Shown here: piece after piece, positions 46,401 to 52,658 of the stretch
How positions within the stretch are numbered: the first letter of the stretch is position 1
How the letters are laid out: each line of letters starts with the position of its first letter
From: Arenicola marina
Taxonomy: Eukaryota > Annelida > Polychaeta > Arenicolidae
NCBI GenBank assembly: GCA_964019135.1
Contig: OZ025256.1
Coordinates: 21,459,911 to 21,523,910, forward strand
Direction: 5' to 3'
DNA: 64,000 nucleotides
The notes under the pieces: model-generated
The model's database searches: none
What the model was told of the DNA's origin: nothing
What the model saw: the letters and a program-made list of their open reading frames with translations, nothing else
Made by a program: the position numbers and the translations under genes

Positions 46401-48687
46401 CCCGCTGACCAGTAAATAGTAAATGACCCGCTGACCAGTAAATAGTAAATGACCCGCTGACCAGTAAAGATTAAATGACCCGCTGACCAGTAAACAGTAA
46501 ATTACCCGCTGACCAGTAAATAGTAAATGACCCGCTGACCAGTAAAGATTAAATGACCCGCTGACCAGTAAACAGTAAATGACCCGCTGACCAGTAAACA
46601 GTAAATTACCCGCTGACCAGCAAATAGTGAATGTAAAATTATACCCTAGTTTCTTTTCGATAGTCAACTTTTTCATTTTGGTTTACAGGTGTGTCGCAAT
46701 TGAATCTCGTTGGGGTCTTTGTAACGATACCTAAAGATTTGTTTCCTATAAGGATCATATTTAACACCCTTTGCCCATCTTGTATCACTTGGTTCTTTTA
46801 AAAACACACCAGTTTCTCTCACGTACACCACATCCGTGCTTGCCTGAACAACCTTTCATTTATTCATTCTTTGTACATTCATGAACAATCTTTTATTTAT
46901 TCATTAGTAATATTGATTTAAATAGGTTTGCAACGACGTCTAATGCCGTTTTCGTTTCTTCCCAGACTTGACCAGATGTTTTCGGACGCGTTCTCCCGCG
47001 ACCACCAGCTGCTCCGTGCTGACCCCAAGCACGGCCTCTACCTGGCGTGCGCCCTCATGGTGCGTGGCAACGTCCAGATCTCCGACATCAGGAGAAACAT
47101 CGACAGGTAAATTCATCTTTCTTCGTTTCCATCTTTCCATGTTGGTACAGGAAGATATGGCATTAGGCAGATACCGCACATTTGACCAATAATCATATTT
47201 GAGTTAATTTAAAGATGAATAAAATGTTTCCATTTACTTTTAAATATGGTTTCACGACGATATTATACTTTGCGATATGTTCCTTGATGCATTATCAAAA
47301 TATTTCCCCAAGCAAGGAACTATCGTTAAAACTCGTTAAGCTGCCACTTTGCTCTACAATCATCAATGATATAATTTTATATCAAGATCATTTTATATGA
47401 TGAGACACTATACCTTTGACAATCTCCATCAGGAGCTCTGTAAATCTGGGTGAATTAAAGCATGGTGCGACATCCAGCGAGCTGGGGCAAAGCATTGGCA
47501 GTCTTGACCCTTCCTGACGTTCAATGACTATCCGTATGGTATCTTGTACCAGGTTACAGCCCTCCCTGCAGTTCATCCACTGGAACCAGGAGGGTTGGAA
47601 GACGGGGCTGTGTTCCGTTCCCCCTGTCGGACATCCTTACTCGCTACTCACCATGGCAAATAACACGTGCATCAGGAACAACTTCGTCGACCTCCGGGAT
47701 CGCTTCTTCAAGCTGTACAAGAGAAAGGTCAGCAGAGGGTCATTCTCCGTATGGTGTATCATAAAGGCCAACGTAGGATCATTCTCCGTATGGTGTATCA
47801 TAAAGGCCAACGTAGGACCATTCTCCGTATGGTGTATCATAAAGGCCAACGTAGGACCATTCTCCGTATGGTGTATCATAAAGGCCAACGTAAGACCATT
47901 CTCCGTATGGTGTATCATAAAGGCCAACGTAAGACCATTCTTCGTATGGTGTATCATAAAGGCCAACGTAGGATCATTCTCCGTATGGTGTATCATATAG
48001 GCCAACGTAGGACCATTCTCCGTATGGTGTATCATAAAGGCCAACGTAAGACCATTCTTCGTATGGTGTATCATAAAGGCCAACGTAGGATCATTCTCCG
48101 TATGGTGTATCATATAGGCCAACGTAGGACCATTCTCCGTATGGTGTATCATAAAGGCCAACGTAGTAACATATTTGTTGATAAGATGATGGAAATCTAG
48201 ATATGTTTGGTGTAAGTTGAACATCTGCGTCATGAGGGCCAACTTAGAAATGTTTTAACGTATGACGTAATAATGGATATTCTGATATTTTAGCTTTAAG
48301 TGAAATACATTAAATACAATCTCTGTTAAATCACTATATGAATATTGACCTCTCATTACGATACAGAACCATGTGAGTATTCACCTTTTTCTGGATCTGT
48401 TTGCGTAGTATATTGGTCAAAATGTGGGCCCGGGTAGTATATGACGCAGTCAAATCACGTGTAATAGTATAAGTGGATTCCTTGGCTCAAAACGACTCCT
48501 ACAGATTTCTATTTTCCTTTCGTTTTAGGCCCACATGCATCATTACACCCACATAGACACGATGGAAATATCGGATTTCCAAGAAAGTCTGGAGTCGCTT
48601 AACTTCCTCATCTCGGAATATGGCTCTTTAGATAAACAGAGGCTTCAGCCTCCAGAGCCGGTGCCGAGGCTTCAAATTGCCACTTGA
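22408..48687 (+). CDS. TUBE1: Epsilon-tubulin, complete, twelve exons
   Basis: Centriole/basal-body tubulin needed for triplet microtubule stability with delta-tubulin. Exons: 22408-22432 (MTQSIIVQ), 23074-23147, 23473-23592, 23973-24088, 24383-24504, 37695-37761, 38163-38283, 39668-39882, 40470-40610, 46966-47106, 47553-47727 and 48529-48687 (TGA). Phases close throughout, giving about 491 residues (human 475). Visible: [37 protein letters not shown] joined to [18 protein letters not shown] (the tubulin GTP-binding signature, split by intron 5), [83 protein letters not shown]. All introns are GT-AG except intron 6, which starts GC (AG|GCAAGA). Exon 8 holds a longer Gly/Ala/Lys-rich stretch than human. 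Intron 5 (13.2 kb) contains two antisense RING-NHL genes. Introns 7, 9 and 11 contain minisatellites. An out-of-frame upstream ORF starts at 22227; the start at 22408 is fixed by homology. Confidence 0.96.
22622..22761. mobile_element. 140-bp MITE with TTGGCGC ends and 9-bp target duplication
   Basis: It begins TTGGCGCAAGTGACCCCAGG and ends GCTGGCGCCAA, and is flanked by a perfect 9-bp duplication GTGTTTAAC (22613-22621 and 22762-22770). The right half also carries GGGGTACCCCCAGGCAAGCC, which echoes the left end. The ends and the duplication length match the 729-bp element at 59818-60546, so they belong to one family. A 9-bp duplication is typical of Mutator-like transposons, though no transposase is present. 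It lies in TUBE1 intron 1. Confidence 0.85.
24505..25987. other. TUBE1 intron 5, left part: nothing recognisable
   Basis: AT-rich DNA between TUBE1 exon 5 and the 3' end of the first nested RING-NHL gene. Short open frames have no motif, and no repeat family was recognised. Confidence 0.5.
25988..27643 (-). CDS. RING-NHL protein without B-box (TRIM-NHL-like), intronless, nested in TUBE1 intron 5
   Basis: Single-exon 551-residue protein, probably an E3 ubiquitin ligase. An N-terminal acidic Ser/Pro segment (1-35) leads to a C3HC4 RING: C42-C45, C57-H59, C62-C65, C83-C86 ([16 protein letters not shown]). Residues ~140-260 are a Pro/Arg/Ser-rich, probably disordered linker with PxxP stretches such as RPPTRPPLP and PPKPPRQ. 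From ~275 to the end there are six NHL-type repeats ([76 protein letters not shown]), which would close a six-bladed propeller. No B-box and no coiled coil are visible, unlike TRIM2/3/71. The nearest family is the metazoan TRIM2/3/32/56/71-like RING-NHL group; exact orthology is not resolvable here. The frame is open and GC-richer than the intron around it. It is antisense to TUBE1 and a diverged neighbour of the 31072-32670 gene. Confidence 0.9.
   Translation of the reverse strand: MDDMASAPPAETADPDSPSSVDVSGDPAANVIEKIKNDCLTCRICHGTYARPKALPCLHTFCLQCLSDYIFSRAYESLGKFPCPLCRADVDYPKSGAEALPDNHLVINLQDAICNGTLPPDYVYRKLYPTLSLEDLKLDAAQEEASRPPTRPPLPSQDQGGRTLGRGQRLTPTQPSRPAPPARAAPPKPPRQMRAESPTPSSPGHPRNGQPNQTNVSPGSQATIRNSPRGHNSPRVVANSARPDPPPRPSLQRRLVISGSAYPIPMETKRHGADISFGRYGTDLTDFTTPVGLAVSPEGYIVVSDERQNRVFVFEQNGTLKTMFTCQGHIHDVAVNKTGHLYVANSDARESMVICYNLRGQRLSSFGNFFTYEKPHGIAVKSSGQVVVSSTETNLVYTLAGQDGKLLQKFLGKGKDFKNLRYPYHVAVTGKDLIVVSDHDNDCVKIFDTFGKCKVQFGKRGKKPGELRTPRGVCVDSSDNIVVADYGNRRVQVFSRKGEFLGVAMAIGREEFDNSGSPLNVAMSDFNSKLVVLVRGANFAQVRVYKYKFSK
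27644..30740. other. TUBE1 intron 5 between the two RING-NHL genes: no further gene
   Basis: Contains the upstream region of the first nested gene, the GCAGTAGCGGATCAC cluster at 28831-29695, and G-rich runs near 28494 and 30512. Open frames are short and without motifs. Confidence 0.5.
28831..29695. repeat. Cluster of direct and inverted GCAGTAGCGGATCAC motifs
   Basis: AGGCAGTAGCGGATCAC occurs at 28831-28847 and 29026-29042, with AGGCAGTAACGGATCAC at 29006-29022. Inverted forms occur at about 29275-29292 (CACTGATCCGCTACTGC) and 29659-29695 (GTGATCCGCTAC followed by GTGATACGTTACTGCC). Six near-identical 15-mers in under 900 bp, three per orientation, are not expected by chance. They could be remains of a nested fold-back element or a binding-site cluster. 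Confidence 0.6.
30741..30746 (-). promoter_or_regulatory. Candidate poly(A) signal of the second nested RING-NHL gene
   Basis: AATAAA on the minus strand (within AAAATAAAATTATTTTGCC), about 330 nt past the stop codon at 31072-31074. Inferred from position only. Confidence 0.35.
30752..30932. repeat. Two-copy ~90-bp tandem repeat
   Basis: Two adjacent units share ACACAATTCAATGTGATG, GCAAATTTAAA, TCTTCTTGATA and TAAAAATATTAATAA followed by CAACAATCTTGTGAT. It lies just downstream (3') of the 31072-32670 gene, within its likely 3' flank. Confidence 0.75.
31072..32670 (-). CDS. RING-B-box-NHL protein with C-terminal CaaX box, intronless, nested in TUBE1 intron 5
   Basis: Single-exon 532-residue protein of the TRIM-NHL type, probably an E3 ubiquitin ligase. 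RING: C16-C19, C31-H33, C36-C39, C60-C63 ([17 protein letters not shown]). B-box: C99-C102, C115-C118, C123-C126, H130, H139 ([27 protein letters not shown]). Only ~45 residues lie between the B-box and the propeller, so the usual long coiled coil is missing. Six NHL-like repeats span ~180-445 ([57 protein letters not shown]). The hydrophilic Gln/Lys-rich tail ends QVCVIL: a CaaX box with X = Leu, which predicts geranylgeranylation and membrane attachment. The NHL part is clearly related to the 25988-27643 protein, but the two have diverged far. It is antisense to TUBE1. A TATA box lies about 150 bp upstream, inside a unit that is repeated three times. Confidence 0.92.
   Translation of the reverse strand: MSAHAANEIQSDFLTCKICKKPFNRPKTLPCLHTFCKACLVTHVDKHGKKGQDGTIGLFCPLCTQVCDLPKKRGVSGLPDNNLLQNLISIINTQALQDCDLCGESGDAIPATYCCIKCESFLCDECAKAHKRNELTKDHMVINVGSIMDAYQSLLGKKQNPGINARLLTKLGSHGKELFNPISVCVTKADDILVSNDNGTITVFTLAGKYEKTLSQQPFYGSEENRLPSRCIDITSEGYIAVAMRKDFTPQEVQVGVLESLAGRETGICSVKTKAGADSQPHGIAITASNHIVVTDIGKHCVYVFDSELQMLKQFGKKGSRGRRHFKSPYFAAAAPNGDFIVSDYGNHMVKVFDVSGKPRLMIGQMGTQDGRFMHPMGICVDRFGNIFVADRDNHRVQMFDSQGRFISNVITATHRDGHDVRPQDVALTTYGHLVVLLKGIEGVNIAEVRVYQYGSRVSQAESAAPAIAGFTPLQRETTRGKKQSAKEGPNQDGQSEDQKQNAMAAPDLLMYTKDGYNITSKDLNSQVCVIL
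32819..32828 (-). promoter_or_regulatory. TATA box, gene-proximal copy
   Basis: TATATAAAAG on the minus strand, about 150 bp upstream of the ATG at 32670 of the RING-B-box-NHL gene. A start site about 30 bp downstream (near 32790) would leave a ~120-nt leader, a normal length. It lies within copy 1 of the 966-bp unit. Confidence 0.6.
33091..33340. repeat. 30-bp minisatellite, 8 units (copy 1)
   Basis: Unit: CCCATTTGATAACATTAGAT followed by GTTTGTACAG. The first two units are variants (TGCATTTGAT..TTGGAT; CCCATTTGACAAAATTAGAT) and the last ends in CAGATTGCCC. The same variant order recurs in copy 2. Confidence 0.95.
33785..33794 (-). promoter_or_regulatory. TATA box, duplicated copy 2
   Basis: The same TATATAAAAG 966 bp further from the gene, with its flanks unchanged. 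Whether it starts transcripts is unknown; a transcript from here would run through the minisatellite of copy 1 before the gene. Confidence 0.45.
34057..34306. repeat. 30-bp minisatellite, 8 units (copy 2)
   Basis: It has the same units in the same order as 33091-33340, including the single GTCTGTACAG variant in the fourth position. Confidence 0.95.
34751..34760 (-). promoter_or_regulatory. TATA box, duplicated copy 3
   Basis: Third TATATAAAAG in the tandem units, 1,932 bp beyond the gene-proximal one. Confidence 0.45.
35023..35600. repeat. 30-bp minisatellite, ~19 units (copy 3, expanded)
   Basis: It is the same family as the arrays at 33091 and 34057, but with about eleven extra units and private variants (AACATTAAAT, GTTTTTACAG, an internal AGCAGATTTGATAAC). 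Copy 3 alone has expanded, so the array is unstable in length. Confidence 0.95.
35995..37694. other. TUBE1 intron 5, right part, with two RFX-like X-boxes
   Basis: No gene is seen. GTCTCCACGGTAAC (36882-36895) and ATCACCATAGCAAC (36953-36966) are close to the RFX X-box consensus GTnnCCATrGnAAC and lie about 70 bp apart in a GC-richer patch (36880-37340). A ~40-bp similarity links GTGTAACGACG..CGATCCGTGAACGG near 36897 with the same pattern near 37800. Confidence 0.4.
38284..39400 (+). repeat. Minisatellite built from the exon 7 / intron 7 junction of TUBE1
   Basis: About 14 units of 54 bp (roughly 38447-39170) each contain CCCCATCGAGAACCAG followed by GTCAGTGGGGACAG and GGGGTGGGGTGGGG. They are flanked on both sides by related ~42-bp units (CCAGGTCAGTGTGGTCAGGA). 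The real exon ends TTCCCTATCGAGAACCAG and its intron starts GTCAGTGTGG, so each unit copies the last ~16-20 exon bases plus the 5' splice site. Each 54-bp unit holds four runs of four or more G on the sense strand, enough for one quadruplex. A TAG at 38302-38304 stops the exon frame just inside the intron. Confidence 0.95.
39395..39655 (+). repeat. Direct repeat left of TUBE1 exon 8 (partner at 40009-40275)
   Basis: Shares CAGCCTGC.TTATGT, TGATGATTGGTCCGG, GTTTTTGCCACG, AATTCAGGCCT, CTCCTCAGTCGTTGATTCTA and AGTAGTATATC-type sequence with 40009-40275 in the same order and orientation. It ends just before the acceptor of exon 39668-39882. Confidence 0.85.
40009..40275 (+). repeat. Direct repeat right of TUBE1 exon 8 (partner at 39395-39655)
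   Basis: Second copy, diverged by substitutions and small indels, in intron 8. The two copies bracket exon 8, 610 bp apart. Recombination between them would delete exon 8 exactly; exon 8 is 215 nt, so the frame would be lost. Confidence 0.85.
40671..40755 (+). mobile_element. 85-bp internally deleted SINE with 10-bp target duplication
   Basis: The head GAGGGCCGCCATAGCTCAGT and GGGTTAAGGCCCTCGCATTG is joined directly to the tail GGATAAAGCGTCCTGAATA; the B box and body found in 12079-12319 are missing. It is flanked by TGTGCACCTT at 40661-40670 and 40756-40765. It lies 60 bp past the 5' splice site of TUBE1 exon 9. Confidence 0.85.
40800..46635. repeat. 5.8-kb 26-bp satellite in TUBE1 intron 9, with higher-order structure
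   Basis: About 220 units of GACCAGTAAATAGTAAATGA + CCCGCT, with recurring variants (AAAGAG, GAAGAG, AAGGAG, AATAG with one A missing). Blocks of units are themselves repeated: the odd GACCTTTAAATAGTAAATTA unit recurs after 1,683 bp (41021, 42704), the odd GAACCGCTCCGCTAACC recurs after ~703 bp (43991, 44694), and a block near 45797 recurs after ~276 bp. Minus-strand open frames of up to 437 codons run through it, but they are low-complexity translations of the repeat and not genes. Confidence 0.97.
47728..48172 (+). repeat. 39-bp minisatellite starting at the 5' splice site of TUBE1 exon 11
   Basis: About eleven units of AGGCCAACGTAGGACCATTC + TCCGTATGGTGTATCATAA. The array begins within ~15 nt of the exon 11 / intron 11 junction (AGAAAG|GTCAGCAGAGG) and occupies the first ~440 bp of the intron. 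Open frames on both strands follow from 39 being divisible by three. Confidence 0.95.
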
Positions 48688-48738
48688 TGAACTGGACAAG
48701 AAAAAGATGGCGCCGGGCGCCAATGGACTTCGTCATTA

Positions 48739-48744
48739 AATAAA
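48739..48744 (+). promoter_or_regulatory. Poly(A) signal of TUBE1
   Basis: AATAAA 52 nt past the TUBE1 stop codon, the first canonical hexamer downstream. It implies a short 3' UTR ending near 48760. Confidence 0.65.
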
Positions 48745-48867
48745 TACAGGCTCACAGTGAGAGCAGTTTATGGTACCAATGGAACGGGCCTTACACTAGG
48801 AAGCTGCCGACGCTAGACCATGTGTCCCCATGGGTATACCAGGGACCTTGCAGTGAGACATTGTCAA

Positions 48868-49560
48868 AGCTGTGACATTGGGGACCAGTCGGATCTATGC
48901 TCCTCCTAGATAACTTTATGAGGGACCAATCGGATCTATGCTCCTCCCAAATAACTTCATGAGGGACCAATCGGATCTATGCTCCTCCCACATAACTTCA
49001 TGAGGGACCAATCGGATCTATGCTCCTCCCAAGTAACTTCATGAGGGACCAATCTGATCCATGCTTTCATCAGAGACAATATGTGCTCCTCCCAAATAGC
49101 TTCACGAGGGACCAATCGGATCTAATGCTCCTCCGAAATGTGTCGTGAGGGGCTAATCGGACCTATGCTACTCCCAAGTAATTTAAATGATGGACCAATC
49201 GGATCACTACACATGTTTCATGAGGGACCAATGAGATTTATGTTATTACCAAGGCGTTGCATCAGGGACCAATGAGATCTATGTTATTACCAAGGCGTTG
49301 CATCAGGGACCAATCATATATATGCTTCTACCAAGGTGTTACATCAGGAACGAATCACATAAATGGTTCTAAGTCAAGTCAAGTCAAATATCGTTTATTT
49401 AAACCTTCTACCAAGGCGTCACATCAGGAACCAATCACACAAATGCTTCTACCAAGGCGTTGTACCAGGGACCAATCAGATATATATATGCTTCTACCAA
49501 GTAAGAGACCAATCAGAGATAAGCTTTTTATAAGCAGCAATCTAAGAATTATATGCGAAT
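48868..49560 (+). repeat. Degenerate 41-bp repeat downstream of TUBE1
   Basis: Units such as GAGGGACCAATCGGATCTAT + GCTCCTCCCAAATAACTTCAT are regular at the left and decay to the right (GGACCAAT..ATGTTATTACCAAGGCGTTGCATCA). There are about 17 recognisable units. A short LINE tail (49370-49405) has inserted into it. No protein-coding potential is believable. Confidence 0.85.
49370..49405 (-). mobile_element. Very short LINE-type 3' tail
   Basis: Minus strand reads GGTTTAAATAAACGATATTT followed by GACTTGACTTGACTT, a 3' end with AATAAA-like sequence and a short tandem tail as left by extreme 5' truncation of a LINE. A similar tail (AATTTGACTTGACTC) lies near 12788. Confidence 0.45.
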
Positions 49561-49573
49561 ACGCAACTTGAGG

Positions 49574-50405
49574 GATGACCAATGGGGGATAAAGATCTGC
49601 CAAAGAACATACAGAGAATCGATATTACACATCCTCTTCATCCAAACGGACCAATCAGAGATACGTTAATTCGTAACAGGTGCCATCAAGGCATAAAGCA
49701 GTCCAGACCAATGGAGGTTGGTGCCTCCTGGACTAGTTTAACTGCTTTAACCATCAGCCAACGATATATCTGAAACAAGCCATAGTCTAAGCCGAACAAG
49801 GTTCGCATCAGCCTCTGTATTATAAGTTGGGTTTCATAAAATTATTATGTGCCACATCAAGCATCCCCTCGTGTGATAATTAAAGGCGGATTTTAGATGC
49901 GACAAGTTTCAGAGTGCGCTGAGGCACGCTGTTCACATTGTAATAATAAAAAGTATTGAGATGCCATATTTATCTTCTCTCTCGTTTGTCTTCGTGCCCT
50001 CTGCCTCGTTGGTCTGTTGTGAAATAAATAATGCAACTACACTACATTAAAGTACATGTAATATATTCTGTAATTTTTTGTATTACCAACCCCTTTTCCA
50101 TGTCAAATAAGTATACATTCTGTCTAGAATTTAAATCATAAAAGCCTGTGTGCTATCCGGAAAGAAGCAAATTTGTTCACCGGAGCAGAAGTTGCTGGCC
50201 GACTTTATATCCCTGCACACCTGTTCGCTGTTATATATTCTGTGGCTGAATTGCTGTTTAACCTTTCATGTTTATGTTATGTCCTTGGATAAAACATGTC
50301 CATGTCAATTTGGATGCCAATGTCCAGTTTCGACTTTTTTAAACAGCAATATCGCGTGTCGCATTTACCCCTACCAACCCTTATTATGAAATGGGACAGA
50401 TCCGA
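49574..50405. other. TUBE1 downstream flank, nothing recognisable
   Basis: Unique-looking DNA between the 41-bp repeat and the dispersed repeat that hosts the LINE. Open frames here are short and motif-free. Confidence 0.45.
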
Positions 50406-50409
50406 CCTT

Positions 50410-50843
50410 GTTATTAAAGCGTGTGTAAAACCTAATCTGATCTGTAAGGAGAACAAAGGGCAACCCGCCATCATCAATGTCGAGCAGCGCGCCATTTTGC
50501 CTGTCCGGGAGCAAGTGACGTATATTCTGACCCTTCATGTGGCGCCGCCTTGCGTTTTAACTGGAAGTTATCTCGCGGAAGAAACTATTCACAGTAGAGG
50601 TAGCTTGCAGGGGAAACGCGTGAAACGAAAGATCAGGTCCGCGATTTGCGGATGAATTGCAGCAGTTTCAAGCCGCGAGGTAGACCATTATCTTAGTGTT
50701 TGATCGAAAATAGCATCCAAACATATTGATATATCTCTTGCAGCGATTGTCTCCATAAAAAAACATGATTGGAGTTCTAATCGCAGCTATTTATGTTAGC
50801 GACGATCACGCACTCTTGTTTTACTCACACAGTAGGCGTCATT
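50410..50843. repeat. Dispersed ~700-bp repeat, copy 2, left part
   Basis: Matches the left part of 7566-8270 (for example CGAGCAGCGCGCCATTTTGC, AAACGCGTGAAACGA, GTAGGCGTCATT). The match stops abruptly at ATT, where the LINE starts. Confidence 0.8.
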
Positions 50844-51153
50844 AGCGGGGCCACTGGTGGTGAAAGACGTATGTGAGCAAAGCTCTCGCTCAGTGCTGTT
50901 TTTCTGTCGAACGGATATCTGAATTCATGGATTCATTACGACACTTGAAAGTGAGTCTGACGGAGGCGGATTTTCGAGATTGGTAATTCATGCTAATGGA
51001 CATAATCTGAGAAATATAGCCATTGATGGTGTTTTTTTCTCAACATGTTGGTGGGAGATGATGGTTAAAGCCGCCATATGCTATACTCGTCACGGTTGAC
51101 CTGATATTCGCTGGCCTAGTCAAGCGGATTAGTGGTTCTACTGCGGAGGCAGA

Positions 51154-52623
51154 ATGACTCGTTGTCAGGGCCTAGCAGACGGCCCCTGCCCCCACAACAA
51201 AGACGGTTCTGATGTCAGAAGCAGTCAGGGAGACCTGTTTTTATGCCAGGAGTGCGAGAGCGTTCGATTTCCTGTGAGTGGAGCAGCGATTGATGCCGAA
51301 AAGGACGATGAAGCAGCGAATAGCTCAGACCAAGGGGAGCCAATTGTGCAGCCATTGCTGGCTTATATGATCTTCGCCATGCAATCTGGTACCAGTGACA
51401 ACATTAAGAATGCCGTAGAGGGTCACTTCACACTCGAGCAGATCATAGAGGCCAGGCATACCTTATGGGACAAATGTGGTACAGGCTTAATTAGTGAGAA
51501 GAAAAAGCGCAGAGATACTGCCACTAAGCCTGCAAGAGATACTCACGCGGGTGACATTCTCACAGCATTGGCAGCTCAAGACAGAGCGGATAAAATGCCA
51601 ACAGTACACATTAATGCCATGGATCTGAAATTTATTCCCCGGTCTCACCCGGAAGAGCTGAACAATATTTCCCTGATGGACAGGCTTAATCGTTTTGAAA
51701 AGAGGCTGACACAGGTACAGGAAGTTGTAGACAGAACTGTGTGTGAGAACATTGAAATCAAAGAAAAGATTGAAAGGAAGCCCCACTATGCGGACGCGGC
51801 TCGCAGCCCAAAACAACCAGCAACAGCATGCCAGGGCATGGGCCCAGTCCGCACAGGAGGGACACCAGACAGTGCATCTCTCCCTCTCAAACCCAGGCAA
51901 CTGCAGGAAGCGGGAGCCGACGCGGCGACAAGTGAGGATAACCAGCAATCAGAGAGTCTACCCGGGAGAAGCAGAGACAACGGCGACACTGCCCGGCACC
52001 AGCCACCAGCAGGTGGCTATAGACGCGACCAACGCAGTCAAGGCCGTGGGCGAGGCCATGGGCGTGGTGGACATCGCGGACGCGCTAGAGGAGGTCGTTC
52101 ACTACATCAGGGAGACCGAGTCGAATCCCTGGTGTCACTGGATAGGTACAGCTCCGTATCTATGGTATCTGGTGGCTGTAGGGATACATCCCGGCGGTCC
52201 TTGCGCGAGACGAACACCGATACGCGCACCAGAGACAGATCCGCGGACTCGGAGGGGTTCCGTTTACCGGCTTCCGCACAGAGGAAACACCAACGTCAAG
52301 AGCGGCAGCGAAGGAGAGTGATCACTGGTACCAAGGCAAGTGCCGGAAACTTCAAAGGGGCCCCGCAACCATTCAGAGACATATTCATCCACAGAGTGCA
52401 TTATGAGACGGGGCTCGATGAACTCCGTGAACATCTAACAGATCAACGGTTCACGGTGAGATCTCTACAAATGGTGTCTCATCCGGACAGTAAATTTAAA
52501 TCATTCCGCTTAACAATTCCCGCCTCTGAGTTCGACGCATTGTTTGACGAGACGCTGTGGCCCGATGGGGTTCGAATCAGAAGGTATGTCCCACCAGGTC
52601 GGGTGGATGGACAAAACGCATAG
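51154..52623 (+). CDS. LINE ORF1 protein, 489 residues, intact
   Basis: Nucleic-acid-binding ORF1p-like protein. The N-terminus has a Cys/His cluster (CQGLADGPCPHNK.. LFLCQECESVRFP) like a PHD/zinc-ribbon. A helical, probably coiled-coil part covers ~175-205 (MDRLNRFEKRLTQVQEVVDR). A Gly/Arg/Gln-rich basic stretch covers ~280-345 (GRGRGHGRGGHRGRARGGR). The C-terminal ~85 residues resemble an RRM-like fold (FIHRVHYETGLDELREHL .. FRLTIPASEFDALF .. LWPDGVRIRRYVP), an arrangement shared by ORF1 proteins of several invertebrate LINEs. The frame is open from ATG to stop, unlike ORF2. Confidence 0.85.
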   Translation: MTRCQGLADGPCPHNKDGSDVRSSQGDLFLCQECESVRFPVSGAAIDAEKDDEAANSSDQGEPIVQPLLAYMIFAMQSGTSDNIKNAVEGHFTLEQIIEARHTLWDKCGTGLISEKKKRRDTATKPARDTHAGDILTALAAQDRADKMPTVHINAMDLKFIPRSHPEELNNISLMDRLNRFEKRLTQVQEVVDRTVCENIEIKEKIERKPHYADAARSPKQPATACQGMGPVRTGGTPDSASLPLKPRQLQEAGADAATSEDNQQSESLPGRSRDNGDTARHQPPAGGYRRDQRSQGRGRGHGRGGHRGRARGGRSLHQGDRVESLVSLDRYSSVSMVSGGCRDTSRRSLRETNTDTRTRDRSADSEGFRLPASAQRKHQRQERQRRRVITGTKASAGNFKGAPQPFRDIFIHRVHYETGLDELREHLTDQRFTVRSLQMVSHPDSKFKSFRLTIPASEFDALFDETLWPDGVRIRRYVPPGRVDGQNA

Positions 52624-52658
52624 CTATAATGTTACTCTTGATCCTACGTATTGTTATC

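Noticed and set aside
40694-46676. Minus-strand open frames of up to 437 codons ([19 protein letters not shown]-type)
   Set aside because: Low-complexity reading of the 26-bp satellite; several frames are open in parallel, with no start context or domain.
47524-48242. Open frames of 158-201 codons around the 39-bp repeat
   Set aside because: The repeat length is divisible by three. Only 47553-47727 is real coding sequence (TUBE1 exon 11).
51487-51948. Minus-strand open frame of 153 codons within LINE ORF1
   Set aside because: Shadow of ORF1 on the opposite strand; no motif of its own.
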